The position numbers and the translations under genes are program-made. The notes under the pieces were generated by a model. The model searched no databases, was not told the DNA's origin, and saw only the letters and a list, made by a program, of their open reading frames with translations. Below, in pieces: positions 45,890 through 56,539 of a stretch of DNA of 64,000 nucleotides. Within the stretch, counting starts at the first letter, position 1; each line of letters begins with the position of its first letter. The DNA comes from Gnetum montanum (Eukaryota > Streptophyta > Gnetopsida > Gnetales > Gnetaceae). The stretch covers positions 160,539-224,538 of the forward strand of contig MNCI01005567.1 in NCBI GenBank assembly GCA_015680685.1, given 5' to 3'.

Positions 45890-46700
45890 AAATTAGGATA
45901 ATAAGGATTAGCATAAGCATATGATATAAGTATACTAGTTAGTTAATAATAAGCTCACAATCATTGTCTTCTCACTTTGAGTTAGTGAAGTAAAAAATAT
46001 ATGGTTGAAATCTTAGTGAGGTATATGATTAGTTGATGTTGATAGGTTCTAGATATGCTAATAGAAAATACACTAAAAATGATTATAAATTCTATCAATT
46101 AGAAACAATGGAAATATAAAGAAATTTTAGCCTATTGGGAATAAGTATCTAGTCTTGGTTTGTTGTACATGTCCTCGGATGATGTAATTGTTACTAGGAT
46201 TACCAAGTAACTTTACCACTCAGAGAATTAAGTAAAGTCACTATTGGGTTACCAAACTTCTACACGTTATGCTCAAAACTAGTTGTACTTATTACATCCA
46301 TATTAATGAACATGTAATAGAAAATGACATTGAAAAGTAAATCTATTTTATGTGTAATGTTATAATGAGAAATAATAAAATTAATCTTCATTATCATTTA
46401 TGAATTATGTTTAGGAATAATCCACTGAATAAAGATGTTGTATAATTGTAATTCACCATACTACAGGAATTCACAACTAACTCTAACTTCAAGAAAATAA
46501 ACCATAACAAGTTCACTAAGGGTAAGTAAAAACATATCCTTTATCACAATGGTGGGCTCTCATTTATGGGTATGACCATGGCCTACTATAATGTATCTAT
46601 AACATCATATATTGAGATATGTTATTACATCTACGATATCATAGTTATTCTATCAAATGTTTCATCGCTACTCTACTTCTCAATCTTCAACACTTGTAAT
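45890..46700 (-). repeat. Decayed 5' LTR of element 3
   Basis: On the minus strand AGTACAACTAGTTTTGAGCATAA, TTTGGTAACCC and ACTTGGTAATCCTAGTAAC match the LTRs of element 4 (AAGTACAACTACTTCGAGC, CTTGGTAATCCC). A TATGATATCGTAG motif at about 46635 resembles the U3 of solo LTR 1. The exact ends could not be read. Confidence 0.6.
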
Positions 46701-48576
46701 TAGTAAAGTGTCTTAGTCATAGGCATTTCCTATGGTTTATTTTATTTCTTTTATAAAGTGGACTTGAAATTTCTAATAATTATTAAATTCTTAACTAGTT
46801 TTTCCAATTATTATGAAATTTATCAATTTGATATTCCATTGTGCACTACTGATTGTAAATTGAATTAATGTCAACTCTTAGGTTAATGTCAATTTATATC
46901 ATTATTATGATTTTTGTATTTTAAAAAAATGATCTAAGATGATTTGAAGAAATAGTAAATAAACAAATATCTAGCTCTTCATAGAGGTAAACGATAAAAA
47001 AGAACTCATTTAGCCAACCCCAGTTTATTGAAACAAGGCTATGATGATGATGATAATTATGTCCAAAAGGTTAAAAATCAAAGTTATACAATAGGAAGAA
47101 ATGATAAAATTCAAAGATATGATAGAAAATAACAAAGCAAAGGGGATAAAAATCACATGAAGAATGAACCAAGCCTCTTATCCCTAGTATAAATAGAAGT
47201 TAAAAGCCTTTAAATTAAATCAAGAAAGTGAGGAAGAAAAAATTGAGGGAGTGGTGAGTAAGCAAACATGAGTGCTATTATTTTATTTTTTCTTCTTTCT
47301 TACTCTTCCATTAATCTATATGATGATTTTTTCCATTGTATGCATTAAAGTTTCTCATGAAGATCTATAATTTCAGTTATAAAGATTCATGAATTCTTAA
47401 GCATTTTTAAATCTACAATATTCCATTCATGTTTCATGAGGCTTTAAAGCTTTATCCATTTTAATAAGTCATTCATATTAATTTTAAAATTAAAATCCTT
47501 CAAAATCATTCATAAACCTTCTTACAATGATTTCATAATCTTAAATTTTATAATTCTTTCATAAATTTTCAATCTCATAATTCTTATATCTTACAATACT
47601 GAAAAGATCATCAAAGAATTTAGAAAAGCAAGAGTTAAAGGAAGAAGAGAAAGATAAATAAGGTTTGATTTCATTTTGTTTCATTTCAAGTCATATTCAT
47701 TTATTAGTCATTATGAAGATTAGAAGTCATTTAGCACTAGATTTTATATAAAATGATGCATTCTCAAGAATTTCAAAATTTTCAAATTGTCATTTTATGT
47801 CAAAGTTGAAGTTTCTTTCCTATTCCACTCATTTTGTCTCAAACCTATTTTAAATCATTCATTCTCTACCAAATTTTTGTTCTTTAATTAAAGTTATGCA
47901 AGGTCAAAGCAAATTTGAATAAAAATAGATGATAAGTTATTTGGATTGAGCATTTTCAAAAAATCCTCTCAACTCAAGTTGATCCAAATTGCTTGCCATA
48001 ATGTGCAACAATATACACACAATGATCCAAAAGCTTCTTCCATTTCTTAGTGCTGATGTGACTTATAGTGATGAAAGTATAATTATATAGATGTATATTG
48101 ATTGGGCAGAGAAACTTAATATCATATTAATTCTAATTGATTATGATATGTCCAATGATATCATGTAAAAAAATAAAGAATTACATGTTTATTAATTTTT
48201 GTAGATTTTGGTGATGACCAATGATATGCTAGAATACTAAAGAAAAATCAAATTCATGCTTTCACTCATCTCAAAGAGTTGGAAACCTTAATGTTGTATA
48301 TAAAGCTAGGATTGTGCATGTGCACTCTCTATCCATTTTTGCTAGTCAATATTTCTCATTGATGATATAGACATCATATTGGTGTTTTAACAAATTTGAT
48401 CTTGTCAATTGCAGGTCTTCTAAACTTGCAAATTTAGAGCAACTAATTCTAAGATCTGATATCTTATTATGTCTTTGATGTTTTCTAGTTTGTTAATTAG
48501 GATTCCTATGCCTATGTAATTTCTTATGATGATGTATTTCTCAATGTTCATGTTATTGTAATCATTATAACACTTG
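46701..48576. other. AT-rich stretch without recognised gene
   Basis: A TATA-like AGTATAAATAG at about 47189-47199 and a GTATATAAAG motif at about 48297 are visible, but no LTR partner or coding motif. It may be old intergenic or very decayed repeat sequence. Confidence 0.4.
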
Positions 48577-48607
48577 ATTTGTGATGAGTCACGTCTAGTT
48601 GGTTGCA

Positions 48608-48637
48608 TCGACAAGGCCCCATCGACACAGTGTCGAT
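48608..48637. repeat. Palindrome cluster of element 4 5' LTR
   Basis: ATCGACAAGGCCCCATCGACACAGTGTCGAT holds two ATCGAC motifs and their complement GTCGAT just upstream of TATA. It is a shortened form of the GATGAGGCC clusters in the related LTRs. Confidence 0.7.
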
Positions 48638-48653
48638 TTTCTTGATTTTTGGC

Positions 48654-48661
48654 TATAAATA
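48654..48661 (+). promoter_or_regulatory. TATA box of element 4 5' LTR
   Basis: GGCTATAAATACATG; conserved at 59604-59611 and 61320-61327. Confidence 0.8.
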
Positions 48662-48785
48662 CATGATTATAGCCACATTTATGACAAGTAGAGGTTGTAG
48701 TTGTAGTGAAGCTCTTATATTTTTTCTATTTGAAAGTTAGAAGTTTTCCTCCAAGTGGCCATAGCAAGAGTCATTGAGTGTACAG

Positions 48786-48841
48786 ATCTTTATTCGAACA
48801 TTGTTGTACCTAAGCACGATAGTGTGTGCAGCAATAAAGAT
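48786..48841 (+). promoter_or_regulatory. Conserved hairpin enclosing the AATAAA signal
   Basis: ATCTTTATT (48786-48794) and AATAAAGAT (48833-48841) are perfect 9-base complements around a 38-base loop, about 100-155 bases after the presumed start of transcription. AATAAA is the likely poly(A) signal. The pair is also perfect in solo LTR 1 (40824-40832 and 40870-40878). Confidence 0.65.
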
Positions 48842-49332
48842 AAGCTTTTTGAGAAACCTTGCAACAATTTTGATAGATTAGCTATTTCATTTATGCATTT
48901 AATTTTTAGCTATTTATTAAATGTTTTCAATTAGGTATTAAATGTTTTTTAGTTGTTATGTTTATGAAGCAATTAAGCCAGATAGAGTACACACATAAGT
49001 ACAACTACTTCGAGCATAACACGTATTCGCTTGGTAATCCCGATAGTGTTATTTCTTGGTACACCTAGTAGCATAGCACTTGGTCTCCTAGTAGTGGATA
49101 CATGGGTTCAAGATGTATACAGAAAGTGGGATTGGATGCTTATGTTAGGATTAGTTAAATACTAGTTAATTAGTTACTTTAGATTAGTTAGTCAAATTCA
49201 TTTTATCTACATTTGAGCACTAACTTATAAAACACAAAATGATAAAAATTGGATGCCTCGGTTACAATTAATCATACCAAAAAATATCACAAATGTAATT
49301 GGAAAGACAAAGATTGACTTTAAGGCTAGATT

Positions 49333-49568
49333 CACTTCCTAAAGGACTAGTGTACTAGAAATGCATCCACAAAATTTGATCAGATCATGTGTGAACACTT
49401 TGTGATTCATATGGTTGGGCATAGGAGTATCTCACCACTCATCATTGGTATCTCACCACTTCCTAAAGGACTAGTGTACTAGAAATGCATCCACAAAATT
49501 TGATTGGATCATGTGTGAACACTTTGTGATTCATATGGTTGGGCATAGGGGTATCTCACCACTCATCA
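49333..49568 (+). repeat. 124-bp tandem duplication at the 5' LTR end
   Basis: CACTTCCTAAAGGACTAG ... CACTCATCATTGG occurs twice at an offset of 124 bp. The first copy already contains an LTR terminus (CTCATCA at 49438-49444) followed by TTGG, so the unit includes the LTR end and the first primer-site bases. Confidence 0.9.
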
Positions 49569-49590
49569 TTGGTGCCATTGTTGGTGCTAT
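49569..49590 (+). other. Primer binding site of element 4
   Basis: TTGGTGCCATTGTTGGTGC follows the LTR. It is close to the plant tRNA-Asp type site TGGCGCCGTTGCCGGGG. Confidence 0.72.
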
Positions 49591-49690
49591 TTAGGTCTAA
49601 ATGAATATCATTAATATCATTGTATGAACCTCAAGGTCAATATCATTCCCACTATACATAGAATTATAAAAGCACACTGATAATTATATT

Positions 49691-51550
49691 TTGTTTTGCA
49701 AAATATCTTCTTCTTCTCAAAAGCACAAGGATACCAAAACATTGGTTCCACAAGAATGCAAGGTGGTATACACTCATCTAGATGAGTTTGTACTAAACTT
49801 CACCTTCATCCTACATCAGGATGAACAACTACAATGGTGTGATATGGAGGTAAATTTCATCTTCTCCACCCCCAACAATCGATCTATGCTTGGGATGCTA
49901 TTCAAAATCCTTAAGACATTAGGCATAGTATATCTTCACGAAGAATACATTGTGAATGGATATGAAACTCAAAACTACTGTCCCACTAAAGCACAATGTA
50001 AATGAGATCAATGTTAGAAGAAACTTCATGAAGCTACAAAGAGAAAACATTATACCAATCCCTTATTCCTACTAAATCAAAATAACATTGAGGATTCTCC
50101 TACTGAAGGTTCTCAACATGAAGATTCTCCACCCCTACTATTGATGGCAAGGATGTGAACCTAACCGTACGATAAATTATTCATAAATTGGATTATGGAT
50201 AGAGTGATAGCTAAGGTAGGGACTTGGGTAAACATTGCAACAATAAGGGATCTAAGGATGGTAATCGTAACAAGCGTAAGAGTGGTGGCCATGGTGGTCC
50301 ACCTTCCTCTTCATCCTCTTCATCTAATTTTGAACATTCCTCTTCATCTAATGGTTCTTATGGAAGTCACTATCAAAACAACCATGATGAAAGTGATCAC
50401 TGAGATAACAATGATCGTGAAGATCACTAAAATTAAAGGGGTGGTCAAAACCATCATCGGCATCATCAACACAACAATGATGATGAAATGCTATTGGCAA
50501 GTTGAAGTATGCTCAACATTGCAAAGGTAGTGAAAATTCCAACTGGGCATATGAAGGATAGTTGGATCAAGTGCCTGGATATGAACAATATCCCAAGATT
50601 TGAAGGGGGATACAACTCTGATCCATAAACACATCTGAAAGCTTTTCAAGATGCCTATGCCTTACAAAACATAGAGAATGAGTGCTAGAAACTCAAGCTT
50701 TTCCTAAGGACACTCATTAAAGAAGCTGAAAATTAGTACTAGTCATTAGAGTCAGAATCTATTCCTAGATGTAGTACCATGTTGGAAATATTCAATGAAA
50801 AATATCAGATGTACTTCTAAGTGTCTAATCTAAGAAGGCAAATCCAAGGTTGGAAACAAGAAACACATGAACCCTTGAATGCTACCATGAGTCGATACTA
50901 TTCACTCCTACATTGATGCCCTGGCCATGATTACTCTTAGAGTGAACAACTTTGCCACATCATAGATGGACTTAGGGTTGAAATAAGAAGAACCCTTGGG
51001 GTGTATGCCCAAGGAAGATTATTTGAATTGAAAGCTCATTAGATCCAAAGGTTAATCAAGTAGGTAGCAAAAGAAGAAGGTGAGCTATGAAAAAAGGGAA
51101 AGTGCTGAAGAGTATAATAGGGATTCTTCCATAAAAAAATGAGAGGTTTGATTTTGTGACAAGGAGGAATAACCACTTGATAAAATGGTGAATAGAAAGA
51201 CCTTGCCCATCCAAAAATCTATTGCTGATATTTTTGCCAAGGCTGAAAAGTTATGGAACTATTTGGATGAAAAATTTCAAATTTTTTTGGAGATTTTTGA
51301 AGAATCCAAAGAGAAAAATAGTGATCATAATAATAGAAGGCGAAAAAAAGCTGAACGTGCCTACCAAAGAGGTAAGAGAAAAGTTTTTACAATAGAGGAA
51401 GTTGTGGAGTCTAACTTTGATGATGAAACTAAATGTGACATTTGTCAATACGAACATCCAAAAGGGTATTGCCTTGTAGTGTCACACTTACAAGAGTCAA
51501 GGGTGTATGCATTGAATCTTCACCTAGCACATAAACAAGCTCCAAGATGA
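49691..51550 (+). pseudogene. gag: gag pseudogene of element 4
   Basis: The first 104 codons (49691-50005) are open and unrecognised. A low-complexity Ser/His/Asn/Asp segment spans about 50290-50490. The gag core follows at about 50560-51060: IPRFEGGYNSDP, FQDAYALQN, KLKLFLRTLIKEAEN, NEKYQMYF and LNATMSRYYSLL. After a Lys/Arg-rich run, a zinc knuckle of the form CDICQYEHPKGYC lies at about 51444-51482. Numerous stops. The same core is on the minus strand at 44024-45360. Confidence 0.85.
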
Positions 51551-52200
51551 TTGCCTTACCATCAAGGAAGTCTAAGATAGTTCTACTAGCAACAACAAGC
51601 TTACTACATAGTAGAACTTTTCCAAAACCTTATAAACCATACCAACCATAATCATGGGGAATGCCAGTACCAAGGTAGTAGTACCCTTATAGGTAACCAT
51701 ATCCATACAGTACTATGTTCAACAGCTTATCTCCCCTAGAAGTTCTACGAGTCATACATCATTCCAACATCATTATTACCCTCCAGAGTATCATCGAACA
51801 CATTCACCATCTACTCAAGCAGAAATCCCATATCCATATCCATATCATCCTCCACATCCCTCCACACATACACCTTTACCTTCAACCTAGTTACCCCATG
51901 CTCTGTCCATGCAGGGTGAGATTCCCCCACATCTACAACAATGAAATGCTACAAGGGTTGTAAACTCATAACCAGTTTTTTAGCTAAGTGGTCCAACCAA
52001 TCGATCATGAAAAAGATCTTTCTTCTAGCTCAGCAATCCTCTCTGGCCCTCACAACCTACTCTAGCTAATCACCTTGCATCTCTAGCATCCTCATCCTCT
52101 ACATCAAATACCTTTAAGTGCCCTTCAAACCATGTGTCACCTAGGATTTACAATGTAATGCAAACTCATGCTTTTTCTAATTGGATCAAGGTTGGTAGTT
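51551..52200 (+). other. gag-protease linker of element 4
   Basis: His/Pro/Tyr/Gln-rich decayed coding sequence; no domain motif is visible. Confidence 0.5.
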
Positions 52201-52660
52201 TTCCTACAAAGAGATTTGACCCATGAAGTCCACTCATTTATCTACAGATTGCTACACATGAGCCATGCAAGGCTCTTCTTGACTTTGGTTCTGAATTTAA
52301 TCTTATCTCCCATGACATGTAGAAGGCCTAGAACCTACCACATCTTAAGAAGAGTAACATTAATCTAGAATTAGCAAATCAGTTGATTACTATCTCTTTG
52401 GGATTAGTAGAGGACATTGTAACCATGATTTGTGGGTGGTCCTATCCTATAGATTTTTTGGTAATCAAGATAGAAAACTGCAAAAATGACTTTCCCATCA
52501 TCATGGAAAGAGCTTGGTTAAGCACTGTCAACATAAGAATGGGTATAAGGGACCTATCTCTAAAGATATCCAAGGAAAATGAGCTAGGCAAGATTGAGAA
52601 GAAGTGTATTCCATGCATCACGTATAATGATAACAGGTGCAATTGCATGCAAAATATTTG
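52201..52660 (+). pseudogene. Protease pseudogene of element 4
   Basis: ALLDFGSEFNLISHDM contains the active-site Asp (LDFG for the usual D-S/T-G). Then come LPHLKKSNINLELANQLI, LVEDIVTMI, FLVIKI and FPIIMERAWLSTVNIRMGIRDLSLK. It aligns with 41591-41970 on the other strand. Confidence 0.87.
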
Positions 52661-53395
52661 ATTCATCAAGAGCACATACATTAAGGCATGCAATCAATGT
52701 GCACAAGAAATTAACATTCAAAGGTGTCTGTGCATAGTAACAACAAAATAGGAGGACACCCAGTGGCTGATAGCTAACTTAGATAGTAGCATAATATGCA
52801 TGGAGCCAACTGAGAGCTTAACCTGTGCATATGTCGAAGCCATGAACAAAATTGAACAAGTTCATTTCCAACTCTCTGATGAAGATGATGATACCTATTG
52901 GGGAGAGTTGGAAATCTCTTATCATTTCAAGCACGAGCCTCTAGAATCAAAAACTTTATTAGCCATTATGTAGTATGCATTTTTAAGAATGGTGAATCGG
53001 TCATCATCAATGCTAAACTTGCTCCTAAGTGAAAAGAAAAGTTGTTGATGTTGGTAAACAAATGGTCAATAGCTTTTGCTTGGTCATATCTAGAGCTAAT
53101 AAGAATCAATCTAAGGATATGCTAGCATCGCATTTACACTCACCTAACCATGAATCTTAGAAGGTAGCCACAGAGGTAGCTAAACCTCAAATTGAAGCAA
53201 ATCATCAAAGAGGAAGAGAGCTTGCTCTCTAATTAGTTTCTAGATGAACTCCTCTTTATAGGAGTAATAAGTAAAAAAATGCTTGTGAAATCATCATGGT
53301 ATAATGGCATCCTCACATATCTTCTTACTCAAGAGATGTCACAAGACTTGAATTTTAGTTAGAAGCAACAATTTCTTCACTAGGACAAATACTTC
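52661..53395 (+). pseudogene. Pre-RT remnant and deletion joint of element 4
   Basis: About 53040-53140 reads LLMLVNKWSIAFAWSYLELI, the segment that normally precedes RT. By about 53290 the frame reads WYNGILTYLLTQEMSQDLN, which precedes the integrase zinc finger. The RT palm and RNase H that should lie between are absent, so roughly 2 kb of pol has been deleted. Confidence 0.75.
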
Positions 53396-54510
53396 ATGGA
53401 AATCAATGGACATCTTTACAAGGTTTTTACCAATGGCCTAATTCATTGGTGTGTCCTTGATGAAGATCAACTACGCATTCTCCAAGATGCTCACAAAGAA
53501 CCTTGTGAAGGGCACTATGCAAGGAGATGCAAAACAATAAAAATCTTGATGGAAGAATACTATTGGCATACAATCTTTAGGGATGCCCACCAGTTCATCA
53601 AGTCTTGTGAACATTGTCAACATGATGGGGGGATGACCGCTCACATGGAAGGTTCTTAATTATGGATACAACCATTGGAACCTTTTGACATATAAAGCAT
53701 TAACTTCATGGATCCCATCACACCCATGTCTAATGGAAAGGTGTATATTATAGTAGTATTTCACTACTGTACAAAATGGGAAAAAGTGCTAGTTGTTACT
53801 AGTTGTACAACATCCATTGTTGCTAAATTTATACAAAAAAATATTGTAAATAGGTTTGAGGTGCCATGTTTACTAATTTCTGATAATGGAATTCATTTCA
53901 CAAGTGCCACCTTTAGAAAATTACTACAATGCTTGGGGGTAAAACATAAATTAACAACACCTTACCACCCCCAAGCCAATGATCAAGTAGAGGTAACCAA
54001 CTAAGAGATTACAAAAATACTAATGCAAACCATTAGCAAATATAGGAAGGACTGGAGTACAAAACTTAATGATGCTCTCTAGACTTATCTTTCAACTTAA
54101 AAACTTCCTATTGCTTCTAATCCAATTCAAGCTTCATACATTCTCAACAACTTGTGGTCTAAACCTTGACATAAGTTTAGCACAGATGGAAAGATTAATC
54201 AACCTAAACATGCTGGATGAAAATCGATTGGTGGCCCTATCCTTAAATGATGTGAATAAGGTATTCAGCAAGTAACATCATGACCTTAGAATAAGGAAAA
54301 TAAAACTTCAGCCAGGAGATAAGGTTCTCTATTGGAATCCCACACATGTACCCCAAAAGACAAAATTCCAAAACATTATGGGAGGAGCCTTATATAATTG
54401 ATCAAGCGTTTCCCTCTAGGGCCATGATAATCTACAAACCTAATAGCCCAAATAAAAAGTAGTTGGTTAACATCCAACAAGTAAAGCCTTTCCTAGAACC
54501 AAGACAAGAT
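53396..54510 (+). pseudogene. Integrase pseudogene of element 4
   Basis: The HHCC part (about 53488-53622) reads AHKEPCEGHYARRCK ... HQFIKSCEHCQ. The core has INFMDPITP, where the first DDE Asp is Asn (AAC at 53702-53704), then LISDNGIHFTSATF and TPYHPQANDQVEVTN with the other two acidic residues intact. The C-terminal part has LQPGDKVLYWNPTHVPQ at about 54310-54360. Stops at 53657, 54002 and beyond. Confidence 0.9.
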
Positions 54511-55849
54511 AATGTAGCTACCACCTCAATAGATGGACAATCACGTTCTATTTTTTCGATCTTCTCCTTTCAACTTAGTTGTGAGGGAGATGCCCATCAA
54601 TGCTAACCATAAAATTGGCTTCTCAATTTTTCTACTTTATTTTTTTCACGTTTTTGATTTTTACAAAATTCCTAATTTTTCAAATTCTTCTAATTTTACA
54701 CCATTGTTAGTATCTTTGATTCTTTCTTAATTATTTTACACTTTATTTTATATTTTACTTTATTTTTTTTATTCAAGTGTGATATTTTCTTATTTTTTCT
54801 AATAAAACTACTTTATTGTCACAGGACATAGTGCCATTATTACCGTTTACTAATGATGGTTTATTCTTAATGTGTGATTGTCGATGTCTAGTTTTTATTT
54901 TTGAATTTTGATGTTTGATGACTTTGACATGGTTTATTTTTCATAGAATAGGTAGTGAGTCCACATCATCCACCGATCCAATGAACTCTATGGTTTTCCT
55001 TATTCTAAGAATTTAAGGCCCCTTCCATTAAAGAAACTTTTAATCAATTGGTGACCTTGGTAGTTTTGGAATTAGGAAGGATTCAAAGGTTTGTAAAGGA
55101 TGTCACTTCAAGGGGACTTGTTACTCTTTGTACTCTTCTACTTGCTTGAGTGCTTGAGTGTTTTTCACGAACTTCTTACTATTCCAAACCACCCATTGAA
55201 GAAAGTCAAAATAAAATCATTACATGGTGTGGTTCCTATTTCAAAAAAAGAAAAAGAAAAAGGGAATTCAAAGCATACCCATTTGACATAAATAAGTCCT
55301 CACATGGTGTGGCTCTCATTTCGAAAAAAAAAAACAAACAGACAAAAATAAAAATAATGGAAATTCAAAGCACATCCCTTGGACAAATAAAAGGGCTATA
55401 AGCATTAGTTATGGGACTTGAATGATATGCACGTATGCTCCAAGGTCCCCTTTAAGTAAGGCCCTCTCTCTCACTTCCTACTTATCTTTTCTTCTCTTTG
55501 TGGAATAGTGGTTGTTTTGTGGAAGCATTTTTGTGCCTTGAGTGGGTGGATCGATCTTAGAATGGTGATGAAAAGTCACTGAAACTGATTGGTTAATTAA
55601 GGTTCCTTACCTTTAACATTGCTACAATCCTATCTTTCAGATATTCCATTAAGTATATCACTCGATGCTCCTTAATCTTTCATTTCATTCATCCACTAAA
55701 TCCAATTTTCTCCATTTTTCAAATTTATAAGCTTCAACATCCTCTTCTCATGTTTTCATATTGTTCTTGGTCCTTTAAGCCTTCATGTGATCCCAATTTG
55801 ATCCAAAAATTCCTTGTATTTTAAAAATTTGATCAAAGTCAACAAAAGT
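54511..55849 (+). other. Spacer between integrase and extra ORF
   Basis: AT-rich. Two similar segments of about 105 bp (about 55195-55290 and 55300-55395) share ACATGGTGTGG, a poly-A-rich stretch, ATTCAAAGCA and a GACA-AATAA end. No gene is visible. Confidence 0.55.
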
Positions 55850-55960
55850 TAATGGTGGTCAATAGCTATGTTGATGAGGCCTCATCGATGTAGCCAACCA
55901 TGTCGATGAGGCCCTAGTGACAAGGCCTCGTCGATGCAATGCCTATAGCCTATATATACC
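55850..55960 (+). promoter_or_regulatory. Internal palindrome-plus-TATA cassette before the extra ORF
   Basis: GTTGATGAGGCCTCATCGATG, then GTCGATGAGGCCCTAG and AAGGCCTCGTCGATG, are followed by TATATATA at 55951-55958. This is the U3 layout of the LTR family, but it stands alone inside the element, about 580 bp upstream of the extra ORF. Confidence 0.7.
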
Positions 55961-56539
55961 ACCTAGCACTTAGGAATTTTTTGCATATTGTTGATAACAC
56001 ACTGGGAGTTTTTGTAATTTTTTAGAGCCCAAAACCTTCTAGAGCTCATAACTTCCCAACTATTTATCCAAATTACTTCATTTTCAACCTTGCACTTACC
56101 ACAAGTAAGATCTTTATTGTGAGGGCCAAAAACCTTAAGGTTTTCGATGAAAATTTTTGAAAATTTTTTCTAACTCCCGAAAAGGTTAATAACTATAATA
56201 ACATAGAAACATTAAATTGTTTCAAAGATTAACCCTTCCAATAACTTCCAGGATGGTTTATTAATAAGAACACATAAATAAATGATAATTGGATTAATTA
56301 AAGCAGCCATAATCACAACTTAGCCAAGTGTAACTATCCTTAAGAGATAAGGTATCCCAATTATTTTAAGGTTACACAATGATTGCTAATCCATGGTTTC
56401 ATTGTGATTATAGATGACACCAAAATAGAAATGTCTATAGGAAGGAGAAACCTTGCAACCATGGGAGAAGTGGCCTACAGCTGGAAGGGGCTAACAAGAA
56501 CAAGACTAGGAATTACCAAAGGCAACCCATGCAACAGGA

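Larger units (their letters stand above)
38480..46700 (-). mobile_element. Element 3: Ty3 element with two nested solo LTRs
   Basis: From right to left: LTR-like sequence (46700-45890), gag (45360-44024, resuming at 42489), protease, RT, RNase H, integrase (ending about 38480). Gag and protease align with element 4 (48582-60400), so both belong to one family. Two solo LTRs with perfect target duplications interrupt it. The segment between protease and the RT palm is missing compared with an intact pol. Confidence 0.85.
48582..49568 (+). repeat. Element 4 5' LTR
   Basis: 987 bp including a 124-bp internal duplication near its 3' end. Compared with the 3' LTR, the palindrome cluster before TATA is shorter by roughly 55 bp. 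Confidence 0.92.

Noticed and set aside
53708-54004. Possible intact integrase in element 4
   Set aside because: The first catalytic Asp is Asn, and stops interrupt both sides of the core.
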